Shown here piece after piece: positions 25,403-33,924 of a stretch of 64,000 bases of DNA. The stretch's first letter is position 1. Each line of letters starts with the position of its first letter. Source of the stretch: UBA1926 sp036732005. GTDB lineage: Bacteria; Planctomycetota; Phycisphaerae; Phycisphaerales; UBA1924. The notes under the pieces were generated by a model, which was not told the DNA's origin, ran no database searches, and was given only the letters and a program-made list of their open reading frames with translations. Position numbers and translations under genes: made by a program. The stretch covers positions 248,001 through 312,000 of the forward strand of contig DAINDF010000003.1 in assembly GCA_036732005.1 (NCBI GenBank), given 5' to 3'.

Positions 25403-26365
25403 ATGACCACGGAAGGCCCGCCCCCGCACGCCCCGAACGGGCCCCGACGCATCGCCTTCATGAACCAGAAGGGCGGCGTCGGCAAGACCACCACCACCGT
25501 CAATCTCGCCGCGGGCGCGGCCGCGCGGGGGCTGCGCACCCTCGTCGTCGACCTCGACCCGCAGGCCCACGCCTCGCTGCACCTGGGGGTCGACCCGGCG
25601 GGCCGGATGGACGACGCCTCGGTGTACGATGTCCTGCTCGACCCGGGCGACCACGACCACGCCCCGATCCGCGAGGCGATCGTCCCCGTGGGCGACCACC
25701 TCTTCTGTCTCCCCAGCGAGACCGACCTCGCGGCCGCCGAGTTCGAGTTGGGCGACCAGCCCGACCGGCACACGCGGCTCCGCACGGCCCTTGGACATGT
25801 CGCCGGCCGCTTCGACGCGGTCTTCATCGACTGCCCCCCCTCGCTTGGGCTGCTGACCCTGAACGGGCTGGCCGCGGCGGGCGAGGTCATCGTCCCGATG
25901 CAGGCGCACTTCCTCGCGCTCCAGGGCGTGGGCAAGTTGCTCGAGACCATCCGCCTGCTGACCGCGGGGCAGCGCGCCATCAACCCGGGGCTCACCGTCA
26001 CCGGCGTGGTGCTGTGCATGCACGACGCGCAGTCGGCCCACACCCGCGAGGTCGTGGAGGACCTCGAGTCCTTCTTCGCCGAGGCCGCCGAGATGCCGGG
26101 CCTGCCCTGGTCGAACGCCCGCGTGCTGCGCCCCGCGGTGCGGCGGAACATCAAACTGGCCGAGTGCCCCTCGTTCGGGCAGACGATCTTCCAGTACGCC
26201 CCGGACGCCAACGGCGCCGCGGACTACGCCGCGCTCGCCGAGGCGCTCTTCACCCCGGGAGATGCGGCCGCCGGCCCGGTCCGGGGCGACGACGACTCGG
26301 AGCGCACGCCCGAGATCCGGGTCATCGCGTCCAGCCCGGCCGCCGAGCCCGCGGGCAACGAGTAG
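25403..26365 (+). CDS. ParA-family ATPase
   Basis: The 320-residue product has the deviant Walker A FMNQKGGVGKTTTTVNLAAG near 19-38, with both the signature lysine and the P-loop lysine. LVVDLDPQAHASLHLG (A') and AVFIDCPPSLGLLTLNGL (Walker B) follow, then the ParA/Soj core IVPMQAHFLALQGVGKLLET. It would form dynamic ATP-dependent DNA-bound patterns for chromosome or cargo positioning. No parB or parS-like gene follows, so it may be an orphan ParA. The acidic C-terminal 35 residues are not part of the core. A -10 element lies six bases before the start. Confidence 0.88.
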   Translation: MTTEGPPPHAPNGPRRIAFMNQKGGVGKTTTTVNLAAGAAARGLRTLVVDLDPQAHASLHLGVDPAGRMDDASVYDVLLDPGDHDHAPIREAIVPVGDHLFCLPSETDLAAAEFELGDQPDRHTRLRTALGHVAGRFDAVFIDCPPSLGLLTLNGLAAAGEVIVPMQAHFLALQGVGKLLETIRLLTAGQRAINPGLTVTGVVLCMHDAQSAHTREVVEDLESFFAEAAEMPGLPWSNARVLRPAVRRNIKLAECPSFGQTIFQYAPDANGAADYAALAEALFTPGDAAAGPVRGDDDSERTPEIRVIASSPAAEPAGNE

Positions 26366-26368
26366 CCG

Positions 26369-26764
26369 ATGCCCGCCTCCCGGATCGACACGCTCGCCCG
26401 CGTCGGTTTCGTGCTCTTCGCGATCGTGCTGGTGGCCGCGACGCACTGGCCGAACCTCCGCGTCGAGTCGGGCATCCCGCGAACCGATCTGTGGGCCCAC
26501 TTCTCGGCGTACTTCCTCTGGACCTCGCTGCTGCTCTCGACGGGGTGGCTCGGGCCCCGGTTCTCGTGGCGGGCCCTCGGGCTCGGCGTGCCCATGGCGA
26601 TCCTCTACGCCGGCATCGACGAACTCAGCCAAGGCATCCCGGGGCTCGGGCGGACGGTGGCCTGGTCGGACTTCGCGGCCAACTGCGTCGGCGTTGAGCT
26701 CGCGGCGCTCGTCTGGATCGGGCCCACGCTGGTCAAGGCGCGACGAGAGGCCCGCCGGCCGTAG
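26369..26764 (+). CDS. VanZ-family membrane protein
   Basis: The 131-residue product has four hydrophobic helices and the VanZ-type pattern: HWPNLRVESGIPRTDLWAHF near 26-45 and AGIDELSQGIPGLGRTVAWSDFAAN near 81-105, where a D/E pair and the SDFAAN segment are conserved. VanZ-like proteins are small membrane proteins of unclear function, one of which raises teicoplanin resistance. It starts three bases after the parA stop, in the same transcript. The last 32 bases overlap the convergent gene on the other strand. Confidence 0.8.
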   Translation: MPASRIDTLARVGFVLFAIVLVAATHWPNLRVESGIPRTDLWAHFSAYFLWTSLLLSTGWLGPRFSWRALGLGVPMAILYAGIDELSQGIPGLGRTVAWSDFAANCVGVELAALVWIGPTLVKARREARRP

Positions 26765-27410
26765 GACCACCCCCCGCCGGGCCAATCTGGGCGAGCGTCT
26801 CTTCGTCCGGCTGCGTCCCGCGGGCGTACGCCTCGACGCACGACGCAATCAACGGGAGGTGCGCATCGCGGCAGCGGAACCCGGTGTCGATCACAGCCTC
26901 GCCCCGGGCGTTCCGGACGGTCAGCCGCTGCCAGACCGTGCCGATCCGCTTCGTCTCGCACCGCTCGTTTCCATCCCAGCGGTGCAGGCTGGTGGGCGGC
27001 TTGCCCCACACGCCGCGCGCGATGCCCGCGGGGGAGAACACGACCCGCTCGGTCGCCTTGGAGACCGGTGTGCCGGTCGCGACCATCCCACCCGCCGAGG
27101 CGAGGAGCGTGACGAGCACCAGCCCGAGCATCCACGGCGCGTGTATCGCGAGCAGCACCCACGCCTGCGAGAGCACGACGAGCCCGATGAGAATGGTCAC
27201 CCACACGATTCGACGCCAACGCGGCCCCGGGGGCCGACGGGGCACGCACGCCAGCGCGAGGCACGGGACGCCGAACGCGGCGGGCGCGCCGCACTCGGGG
27301 CAGCGCCCCAGCCCCTCCGAGCCGCGCAGGTCGTAGCCGCAGCCCGGGCAAACGGCCGGAAACGGCGTGACCTCGGGGAACGGGAGCGTTGGAGCGGAGC
27401 GTCTTGCCAC
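26733..27410 (-). CDS. membrane protein with N-terminal zinc ribbon
   Basis: The 225-residue product begins with a zinc ribbon CPGCGYDLRGSEGLGRCPEC (about 21-40), a signature widespread in Planctomycetes. Two hydrophobic helices follow (IVWVTILIGLVVLSQAWVLL and MLGLVLVTLLASAGGMVATG), then a soluble C-terminal domain of about 100 residues. It starts at GTG 27410, eight bases after the stop of the DUF5684-like gene, so the two form an operon. Its 3' end overlaps the VanZ gene by 32 bases. The function is unknown. Confidence 0.7.
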   Translation of the reverse strand: MARRSAPTLPFPEVTPFPAVCPGCGYDLRGSEGLGRCPECGAPAAFGVPCLALACVPRRPPGPRWRRIVWVTILIGLVVLSQAWVLLAIHAPWMLGLVLVTLLASAGGMVATGTPVSKATERVVFSPAGIARGVWGKPPTSLHRWDGNERCETKRIGTVWQRLTVRNARGEAVIDTGFRCRDAHLPLIASCVEAYARGTQPDEETLAQIGPAGGGPTAGGPLVAP

Positions 27411-27417
27411 GCGTGCC

Positions 27418-27822
27418 TCAGGCCGCCGCGGGCCCCTGGTACTGCGAGCCGCCGAACCCGATGACGCAGAACGCCACGGGCGTGAGGAAGACCAGGCCGA
27501 GCGTCATCAGGATGCCGTGCCCGAACGACCTGGCGAGATCGTGGTACATGATGATCGCCACAATGAAGTTCACGATCGGGATGAGCAGGAGGAGGAGCCA
27601 CCACCCGGGGCGGCCCGCGATCTTGAGGATGATGTAGAGATTGAAGATCGGGATGATCGCCGCCCAGCCGGGCTGGCCCGCCTTGGCGAAGGTCTTCCAC
27701 ATCCCCGCGATCACCAGGACGAGGATGAAGAGCCAGACGATGAGGAACAACGCGCCGAAGGCGGCGCTGGCCGCCGCGTTGCCGGTGCTCTGCTGCGCGA
27801 GCGCGAACACGAGGTCGTTCAT
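27418..27822 (-). CDS. DUF5684-like small membrane protein
   Basis: The 134-residue product has four hydrophobic helices and the family pattern WKTFAKAGQPGWAAIIPIFN, YIILKIAGRPGWWLLLLLIP, VAIIMYHDLARSFGHG. This repeats the GxPGWaalIPiYn motif that defines DUF5684-type proteins. GGGAAGGGAG precedes ATG 27822. It shares an operon with the zinc-ribbon membrane protein downstream. The family has no known biochemical function; the conserved loops face the membrane surface. Confidence 0.8.
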   Translation of the reverse strand: MNDLVFALAQQSTGNAAASAAFGALFLIVWLFILVLVIAGMWKTFAKAGQPGWAAIIPIFNLYIILKIAGRPGWWLLLLLIPIVNFIVAIIMYHDLARSFGHGILMTLGLVFLTPVAFCVIGFGGSQYQGPAAA

Positions 27823-27895
27823 GGGGCTCCCTTCCCCGCGCCGACGGGGCGCGGCCGAGAGCGAAGCCTACCAGAGACGACGGGGCACGGGGGCC

Positions 27896-28975
27896 TCAGT
27901 GGCGTTCGCCGTCGCTCTGGGGGCTGAGGGGCCAAACCGGGCGGGCCTCCCCGTTTACCGTCGTCCCGTTCTGGATCGCGGTCTTGACATTGCTGATGAA
28001 ATCGAAGGGGAAGGCCTGCGGCTGGGCCGAGACCTCGTCGAGGGCCGCGACCTGCTCGGGGCTCAGCGCCACCTCGAGGGCCGCGAGGTTGTCGTCGAGC
28101 TGCTTCATCGTGCGCGCGCCGATGATCGTGCTGGTCACGCCGGGCCGGTCCTGCACCCACTTCAGCGCCACCTGCGCGGGCGTGGCGCCGACCTGCCGGG
28201 CGACTTCGAGCAGCGTGTCGATGATGCGGTAGTCACGCTCGGTCGGCTTGATCCATTCGCTCGAGCCCCGCCCCTCGGTCGGGCGGCTCTGGCGCGTGTA
28301 CTTGCCCGTGAGGATGCCGCCCGCGAGCGGGCTCCAGGGCGTCACGCCCATGCCGAGCGCGCGGGCCATCGGCATGAGTTCGCCCTCGACCGTGCGCTGC
28401 CGCAGGCTGTACTCGATCTGGAGCGCGACGATCAGCGACCAGTTGTGCAGCCGGGCCTCGTACTGCGCCTGCGCGCAGACCCACGCGGGGTGGTCCGAGA
28501 GCCCGAAGTAGCGCACCTTGCCCGCACGGACGAGGTCGTCGACCGTGCGCATGAGTTCGTCGATGGGGCTGTTCTGATCCCAGAAATGGGACCACAGCAG
28601 GTCGATGTACCCGGTCTGCAGCCGGCGGAGCGACTCGTCGACGGCGGCGACCAGGCTCTTGCGCCCCCCACCACCGCCGTTGGGATCGCCCGGGAACATG
28701 TTGCCGGTGCACTTGGTGGCGATGACCAGCCGATCGCGCTTCGCGGGGTGGCGGCCGAGGTGGTCGCCGATGATCTTCTCGGAGTGCCCCTTGGTGTAGA
28801 TGTTGGCCGTGTCGATAAAGTTGCCGCCCCGATCGATGTAGGCGTCGAGGATGTCCCTCGAGTCGTCGACGGACGAACCCCAGCCCCAGTCAAGGCCGAA
28901 GGTCATCGCCCCAAGGCAGAGCGGGCTGACACGCAGGCCCGAGCGGCCCAGGGTGAGGTAATGGTCGAGCGGCAT
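27896..28975 (-). CDS. aldo/keto reductase
   Basis: The 359-residue product is a TIM-barrel aldo/keto reductase. YLTLGRSGLRVSPLCLGAMT leads the first strand. The catalytic set is visible as Asp and Tyr in NFIDTANIYTKGHSE, Lys in VIATKCTGNM and His in LLWSHFWDQNSP. NADPH-binding elements include KVRYFGLSDHPAW and GVTPWSPLAGGILTGKY. It would reduce aldehydes or ketones, or oxidise alcohols, with NADP(H); the substrate is unknown. AGGAG precedes ATG 28975. It is 20 bases downstream of an SDR gene on the same strand and probably co-transcribed with it. Confidence 0.9.
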   Translation of the reverse strand: MPLDHYLTLGRSGLRVSPLCLGAMTFGLDWGWGSSVDDSRDILDAYIDRGGNFIDTANIYTKGHSEKIIGDHLGRHPAKRDRLVIATKCTGNMFPGDPNGGGGGRKSLVAAVDESLRRLQTGYIDLLWSHFWDQNSPIDELMRTVDDLVRAGKVRYFGLSDHPAWVCAQAQYEARLHNWSLIVALQIEYSLRQRTVEGELMPMARALGMGVTPWSPLAGGILTGKYTRQSRPTEGRGSSEWIKPTERDYRIIDTLLEVARQVGATPAQVALKWVQDRPGVTSTIIGARTMKQLDDNLAALEVALSPEQVAALDEVSAQPQAFPFDFISNVKTAIQNGTTVNGEARPVWPLSPQSDGERH

Positions 28976-28995
28976 GGGGTGCTCCTGTGCGGGGT

Positions 28996-29808
28996 TCAAT
29001 CACGGGGCGTCGCGGCGGCTCCGGCGAGGAGGCCGCCGTCGAGCGTGAACTCGGCGCCCGTGCAGTAGGCCGATTCGTCGCTCGCGAGATAGACGACCAG
29101 CGCGGCGACCTCCTCGGGCGCGGCGAACCGCCTCAGGGGCGTATCGCGGCAGAACTCGGCCAGACGCCGCTCGCGGTCGGCGCCCTCCCCGAGAAGCGGG
29201 TCCCACATCGGCGTGAGCACGGCGGCGGGCTGGATGACATTGCACCGCACCGGCAGCCCTTCCTCGGCGCAGTACAACGCGACGGACTTGGTGTGGTTGC
29301 GCACCGCCGCCTTGCTCGCGGCGTACGCGGCGGCGCGCGGGATGCCCACCACCCCGGAGCGCGAGCCCATGTTGATGATCGACAGGGAACCCGGACGCGA
29401 CGACGCCCGGGCCGCCCGGATGGCGTGCTTGCAACCGAGAAAGACGCCGTCCAGGTTCGTGCGCAGCACGGCGTGCCAATCGTCGAGCGTTGCGTGCTCC
29501 ACATCGTGCGGCCGGGGCGCCGCCGGGTCGAAGCCCGTGATGCCCGCGTTGTTGACGACGATGTCGAGGCGGCCGTGCGCGGCGAGCACCCCGTCGACCG
29601 CCGACCGCCAGTCGCCGTCCTGGCGGACATCGAGCCGGCGATACGCGCTGGCGGCCCCGATCCCGCGGGCGGTCGCCCGGCCGAGGTCGTCGTCGATGTC
29701 GGTCAGCACGACCCGGGCGCCCTCCCCGGCGAACGCGCGGGCGATCGCCGCCCCGATGCCGCGGGCGGCGCCGGTGACGAGGGCGGTCTTCTGGGCCAGG
29801 CGTGCCAT
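28996..29808 (-). CDS. short-chain dehydrogenase/reductase
   Basis: The 270-residue product is a classical SDR: ALVTGAARGIGAAIA (the TGxxxGIG cofactor loop), VLTDIDDD (Asp at the end of strand 2, indicating NAD preference), VNNAGITG, the catalytic Ser in NMGSRSGVVG and Tyr-x3-Lys in AAYAASKAAV. LDGGLLAG closes the fold. ATG 29808 and ATG 29814 are both in frame; 29808 fits a leaderless start eight bases after TATCCT. It lies upstream of the aldo/keto reductase in a two-gene unit. The substrate is unknown. Confidence 0.9.
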   Translation of the reverse strand: MARLAQKTALVTGAARGIGAAIARAFAGEGARVVLTDIDDDLGRATARGIGAASAYRRLDVRQDGDWRSAVDGVLAAHGRLDIVVNNAGITGFDPAAPRPHDVEHATLDDWHAVLRTNLDGVFLGCKHAIRAARASSRPGSLSIINMGSRSGVVGIPRAAAYAASKAAVRNHTKSVALYCAEEGLPVRCNVIQPAAVLTPMWDPLLGEGADRERRLAEFCRDTPLRRFAAPEEVAALVVYLASDESAYCTGAEFTLDGGLLAGAAATPRD

Positions 29809-29816
29809 GCGCATGC

Positions 29817-29822
29817 AGGATA
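29817..29822 (-). promoter_or_regulatory. -10-like hexamer directly before SDR start
   Basis: TATCCT on the minus strand lies two bases before ATG 29814 and eight before ATG 29808. With +1 about 7 bases downstream the transcript would start at the second ATG without a leader. There is no Shine-Dalgarno sequence. Confidence 0.4.
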
Positions 29823-29862
29823 GAACGCCGCGCCCCGGGCCGCGCAACGCCCCGGGGTTCGC

Positions 29863-30309
29863 CTACCCGGTAGGCGGCAGCCCCAGCATGGCGCGGAGCT
29901 GCATGATCTGGCCGAGGTGGTACCCGTCGTGGATCAGCAACTCGAGCCCGGTGTCCTCGTCGAGGACGCCGTCACGCAGGGCGTCGGCCACGCTGTCGCG
30001 GCTGGCGTCGAAGGCGGCGAGCGCGTCGCGCCAGGCCGACTCGGGTTCGGCGGGGGGATCGCGGAGGCTCTCCGGCCAGTTCCGCCGGGCGATCTCATCC
30101 TCCGCAGGCTCGAAGCCGCCGCGGCGAACGCGGACAACCACCTCGCGCCAGAACACAAGGTGGTGAACGATCTGCCGGATTGAGTGGCGGTCGGGCCCGG
30201 GCTTCCAGGCGGCCTGCTCCGGAGCAAGGCCGGCGAGCGCGGATTCGAATGAGGGGACGAAGGTGGCCTTGTGATGGTGGTCGAGCCAGCGGGTCAGAGC
30301 GGTGGGCAT
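29863..30309 (-). CDS. DinB-family (four-helix) metal-binding protein
   Basis: The 148-residue product has the DinB/YfiT layout: helix 2 with IRQIVHHLVFWREVVV and the last helix with LIHDGYHLGQIMQLRAML. The histidines of VHHL and DGYHLGQ are the usual metal ligands. Members act as thiol-dependent transferases or have unknown roles; the substrate here is unknown. The start at ATG 30309 has TACACT six bases upstream and no ribosome site. It lies downstream of miaB on the same strand, but the inverted-repeat element at 30406-30500 separates them. Confidence 0.85.
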   Translation of the reverse strand: MPTALTRWLDHHHKATFVPSFESALAGLAPEQAAWKPGPDRHSIRQIVHHLVFWREVVVRVRRGGFEPAEDEIARRNWPESLRDPPAEPESAWRDALAAFDASRDSVADALRDGVLDEDTGLELLIHDGYHLGQIMQLRAMLGLPPTG

Positions 30310-30315
30310 GGCGCG

Positions 30316-30321
30316 AGTGTA
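30316..30321 (-). promoter_or_regulatory. -10-like hexamer directly before DinB-like start
   Basis: TACACT on the minus strand is followed by CGCGCC (six bases) and ATG 30309. It lies between the inverted-repeat element and the gene, so a separate promoter is expected here. No Shine-Dalgarno sequence. Confidence 0.45.
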
Positions 30322-30405
30322 CTTGGAGGCCGAGGCCGCCTCGCCCCGGCTAATGGCCGCTGACGCCGCGACCCCAAACGCGGGATTCAGCGGTGACGCG
30401 TCTTC

Positions 30406-30500
30406 GACCTTGTTTCAGAACCCCTCTTCATCTCGGTGGGATGGGCTCCCAGCCCGTCTCTCCCTCTCCCTCTCCCTCTTATGGGTTCTGCAACAAGGTC
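30406..30500. repeat. 95-bp element bounded by 18-bp inverted repeats
   Basis: GACCTTGTTTCAGAACCC (30406-30423) and the reverse complement of 30483-30500 (GACCTTGTTGCAGAACCC) agree at 17 of 18 positions. The 59-base centre holds a small hairpin GGGCT-CCC-AGCCC and a TCTCCC tandem repeat of about three units. It abuts the miaB stop codon. There is no run of T, no flanking direct repeat that I can see and no ORF. It may be a dispersed palindromic (MITE/REP-like) element or a long termination hairpin. Confidence 0.75.
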
Positions 30501-32186
30501 CTAGACGAGATCGCCCGTGAGGCTCAGCCCCCCGCCCCCCGTGATGCGCACGGGGCGGATCGTCCCGATCAACGCGTCGGCGTCGCCCGGGACCTCGACA
30601 TGCACGATGAGGTCCCCGTCCGTCCGCCCGGCGAGCTGGACCGGGTCGCCCCCGTGACGAGCCTGAAGCGCCGGCGAGGGGGCTGGCTCGCCAGCCGCGT
30701 TCCCGCCCGCGGCGCTGACCGTCAGCGAGACCATCCCCGTCCCCGGCTTGACATCGGTGCCCCGCTTCTTCCTTTCGGCGCGGCTGTGCCCCTCGAACAG
30801 AACCTCGAACTCGCGCCCGATCTGCTCGCGGCTGATCGCGTCGGAGATTCTCGCCTGGACCGCGAGCAGGCGGTTGTTCCGCTCGCGCTTCACGGCCTCG
30901 GGGATGTCGTCGGGGATCTTGTCGAACGCCACCGTGCCGGGGCGGGGAGAGTACTTGAAGATGAAGCAGTTCTTGTACCGGGCCCGCTCGAGCAGCCCCA
31001 CCGTCGCCTCGAAGTCCTCGTCGGTCTCGGTCGGGAAGCCCACGATGATGTCGCCCGAGAGCATCAACGGCCTGCCGATCTCGGGCTGATCCAGGTACTG
31101 CCGGCAGCGGGCGATGAACTCGTCGTACTCGGCGATGGTGTAGCCCCGGTTCATCATCGCCAGCATGCGGTCCGACCCCGTCTGGGCGGGGACATGGACA
31201 TACCGGCAGATGCGCGGATGATCGCGCATCGCCTCCAGCACATCGTCGCCGAAATCCCGGGGGTAACTGGTCACGAAACGAAGCCGGCGGATCGCGGGGA
31301 CCTCCTCGTGGATCCGCGCGAGCAGGTCGGCGAAGGTCGTGACACGCTCGCCCGCGAACGGATCACGCCGATGCCCGCCCTTGTACGACCGCCCCTTCTG
31401 CGGCTGCGTGATGCCGCCGACGGTCACCGCCGCCCCGTGCTCGAATCGGTAGTGGTTGACCGTCTGCCCGAGCAGCGTGACCTCGACAACCCCGGCCTCC
31501 GCGAGACGCCGGCACTCCTCGACGATGTGGTCCGGCGGGCGGTGCACCTCGGCGCCGCGGGTGAACGGGACGACGCAGTAGGTGCAGAACTTGTTGCACC
31601 CGCGCGTGATGCGGACATAGGCGCTGAACTTCCTCTGCCCGTCCTCCCCGAGCGGGGCGTCGGCCGGGGAGATCGACCGGCTCAGGTCGAGCAGCTCGAG
31701 CGAATCGGCGGCGGCCGCGAGCGTCGCGCTCCGCCGAGAGGTGTTGCCCTGCAGCGCCACCGCCCTCGCGGACTTCCGGTGCGCGGTGTGCGCCCGCGGA
31801 TCGTCGGCGAGCAGCGAGGCCCTCGTCCGGCTGGCGTTGTCCAAGAGCGCCGGCAGCTTGTCCAGCTCCCCCGGCCCGCACAGCACATCGACCACGGGCA
31901 TCCGATCGACAAGGCCCGTGCCGTCCCGCTCGGCCATGCACCCCAGCACGCCCACCACCAGCCCCGGACGGCTCTGCTTGGCCCGCTTCATCTCCCCCAG
32001 CCGGCTCCAGACCTTCTGCTCGGCGTGCTCGCGGACCGAGCAGGTGTTGTAGAGCACGACATCGGCGGCGTCGGCGTCGGTGGTGAACCGATAGCCCAGC
32101 GAGGCGAGCTGCCCGACGACCAGCTCGGAATCGAGCTCGTTCATCTGGCACCCGAAAGTCTCGAGATAGACCGACTTCCCGCTCAC
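30501..32186 (-). CDS. miaB: tRNA-2-methylthio-N6-isopentenyladenosine synthase
   Basis: The 561-residue product has the three-domain MiaB layout. The N-terminal UPF0004 domain has cysteines in ETFGCQMNELDSE, YNTCSVREHA and GVLGCMAERDG. The radical-SAM domain has CNKFCTYC, and a TRAM domain follows near the C terminus (FEVLFEGHSRAERKKRGTDV). It adds a methylthio group to i6A37 of tRNAs reading UNN codons. It is about 100 residues longer than usual, from an insert of about 60 residues before the radical-SAM core (SARAVALQGNTSRRSATLAA region) and a proline/alanine-rich segment inside TRAM. I chose GTG 32186, five bases after TAAACT, over upstream ATG codons that lack family homology. Confidence 0.92.
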   Translation of the reverse strand: MSGKSVYLETFGCQMNELDSELVVGQLASLGYRFTTDADAADVVLYNTCSVREHAEQKVWSRLGEMKRAKQSRPGLVVGVLGCMAERDGTGLVDRMPVVDVLCGPGELDKLPALLDNASRTRASLLADDPRAHTAHRKSARAVALQGNTSRRSATLAAAADSLELLDLSRSISPADAPLGEDGQRKFSAYVRITRGCNKFCTYCVVPFTRGAEVHRPPDHIVEECRRLAEAGVVEVTLLGQTVNHYRFEHGAAVTVGGITQPQKGRSYKGGHRRDPFAGERVTTFADLLARIHEEVPAIRRLRFVTSYPRDFGDDVLEAMRDHPRICRYVHVPAQTGSDRMLAMMNRGYTIAEYDEFIARCRQYLDQPEIGRPLMLSGDIIVGFPTETDEDFEATVGLLERARYKNCFIFKYSPRPGTVAFDKIPDDIPEAVKRERNNRLLAVQARISDAISREQIGREFEVLFEGHSRAERKKRGTDVKPGTGMVSLTVSAAGGNAAGEPAPSPALQARHGGDPVQLAGRTDGDLIVHVEVPGDADALIGTIRPVRITGGGGLSLTGDLV

Positions 32187-32191
32187 GCGGG

Positions 32192-32197
32192 AGTTTA
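32192..32197 (-). promoter_or_regulatory. -10-like hexamer directly before miaB start
   Basis: TAAACT on the minus strand is followed by CCCGC (five bases) and GTG 32186. It lies 54 bases from the divergent histidine kinase start. No Shine-Dalgarno sequence is present. Confidence 0.45.
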
Positions 32198-32250
32198 CGC
32201 CGACCGGGCGGCCCGACGAAGGGGGGGCACGGGCCGATACCATCGGGGGC

Positions 32251-33867
32251 ATGCGTCTGCCCTGGGTCGGGGAACTGAATCTCGCCGCCAAACTCCTCGG
32301 GCTGTTCACCCTGGGGGTCACCGCGGTGGCCCTGCTGGCGTTGCTGCTCCCGTTCGGGCGGATGCAGCACCTCGTCGGGGTGGGGCAGCAGGAGACGGCC
32401 CGGGCGCTCTACGACGCCTGGGCCCTCTCGCCCGAGAACGACGAGGGGCTCCGCCCCGCCTCGATCGGGGACGCCGAGGTCCTCTCCCTCACCCCCGAGG
32501 CGATGCGGGAGCGGGCGGTGGAGGACTGGCGCCTCGCCGAGATCCTCAAAAGGGCGGCGGGACGCGACTCCCCGACCGAAGTTTTTCTGGGCGACTGGGA
32601 GGGGTTCGAGAAGCGGTACACCTACGCGCGGATCGACCGGGAGGCCTCGGCCGCCCCGGCCCGGTTCACCATCCTGGAACGCACCAGCGAGCAGGCGGCG
32701 GTCGAGGCGGCGGTCAACTCGCTCTTCCTGCTCAGCGCGGGCGTGCTCGTGCTCGCGGTGGCGCTGACGGTGTTCTGGATGATCACCTCGCGCCTGGTGA
32801 TCCGCCCCGTCGCGACCCTGCGCCAGTGGGCCGAGAGCGTGGCGGACGGGAACACCGACGAACGCTGCACGCTCAAGACCGGGGACGAGTTCCAGCAGCT
32901 CGCCCAGACCTTCAACAAGACTCTCGACGAACTCGAGGAACGCGAGAAGAAACTCCGGGCGATCAACGCCGCGATGGATGTGCGCCTCAACGAGCTCGCG
33001 GAGGTCAACGAGGCGCTGGACAAGGCGGCCCGCCTCAAGAGCGAGTTCCTCGCGGGCGTCAGCCACGAGCTCCGCACGCCGCTGAATTCCATCATCGGGT
33101 TCGCCGACCTGCTGCTCGACATCGCAAGGCAGGAGATCAAACGCGAGGGCTCGGCCAGCGACGACCTCGTCCGCCGCCAGCGGTACCTCGAGAACATCGT
33201 CGACGGCGCCCGCGGCCTGCTGGAGCTCATCGAAGGCCTGCTCGAGATGGCCAAGCTCGAGGCGGGCAGGTCGCAGATCAACCGCGAACTGGTCAACCCG
33301 GTCGACGCCTGCCGGGGGATGGTGGGCCTGATCGAGCCCCTGGCCAAGCGCAAGGGCGTCCTGGTCGAGCTCGAGGCGAAGAAGGATGTCCCCCTCATCG
33401 AGACCGACCCGCGGAAACTCCAGCAGATCGTCTTCAACCTCGTCTCCAACGCGGTCAAGTTCACCGACCGCGTCGGCACCGACGGCAAGCCGGGCAGGGT
33501 CCTCGTCCGCGTCGAGCGCCTCCCGGGCGAGGGGGGCGAGCCCCGAGCCCGCATCTGCGTCATCGACAACGGGCCCGGCATCGCCCCGGAGGACCAGCAG
33601 ACCATCTTCGAGCGGTTCATCCAGCTCGAATCCGGGCACGAGCGGGGCTACGGCGGCGTCGGGCTCGGCCTGGCGATCTGCCGTGAACTCGCGGGGCTCC
33701 TCCAGGCCGACATCCACCTCGTCAGCGAGGTCGGCCGCGGCGCGATGTTCAGCGTCGTGCTCCCCCTCCGGCTCGACGAGCAACGCCTCCAGGAGGCCAG
33801 GCTCGAAGCCAAGTTCCGGGGCGTGCTCACCAGGCAGGGCTCTTGGGAATCGGCCCCGAGGCCCTGA
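32251..33867 (+). CDS. membrane sensor histidine kinase
   Basis: The 538-residue product has two transmembrane helices (about 12-34 and 157-179) around a periplasmic sensor of about 120 residues. A HAMP domain follows (SRLVIRPVATLRQWAESVAD), then a coiled coil, HisKA with His272 in SHELRTPLNSIIGF and a HATPase domain (N box NLVSNAVKFTD, DNGPGIAPEDQ, GVGLGLAICREL). It autophosphorylates His272 in response to an unknown periplasmic cue. No response regulator is adjacent; the receiver-only protein at 45526 is one candidate partner in the window. A possible TACCAT hexamer lies seven bases before ATG 32251. Confidence 0.92.
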   Translation: MRLPWVGELNLAAKLLGLFTLGVTAVALLALLLPFGRMQHLVGVGQQETARALYDAWALSPENDEGLRPASIGDAEVLSLTPEAMRERAVEDWRLAEILKRAAGRDSPTEVFLGDWEGFEKRYTYARIDREASAAPARFTILERTSEQAAVEAAVNSLFLLSAGVLVLAVALTVFWMITSRLVIRPVATLRQWAESVADGNTDERCTLKTGDEFQQLAQTFNKTLDELEEREKKLRAINAAMDVRLNELAEVNEALDKAARLKSEFLAGVSHELRTPLNSIIGFADLLLDIARQEIKREGSASDDLVRRQRYLENIVDGARGLLELIEGLLEMAKLEAGRSQINRELVNPVDACRGMVGLIEPLAKRKGVLVELEAKKDVPLIETDPRKLQQIVFNLVSNAVKFTDRVGTDGKPGRVLVRVERLPGEGGEPRARICVIDNGPGIAPEDQQTIFERFIQLESGHERGYGGVGLGLAICRELAGLLQADIHLVSEVGRGAMFSVVLPLRLDEQRLQEARLEAKFRGVLTRQGSWESAPRP

Positions 33868-33924
33868 CGCCCCCGGTCCGTCGGACGCGCCGGTGCTGTC
33901 CGCTCCCCGCGCGACGACAGAGGA

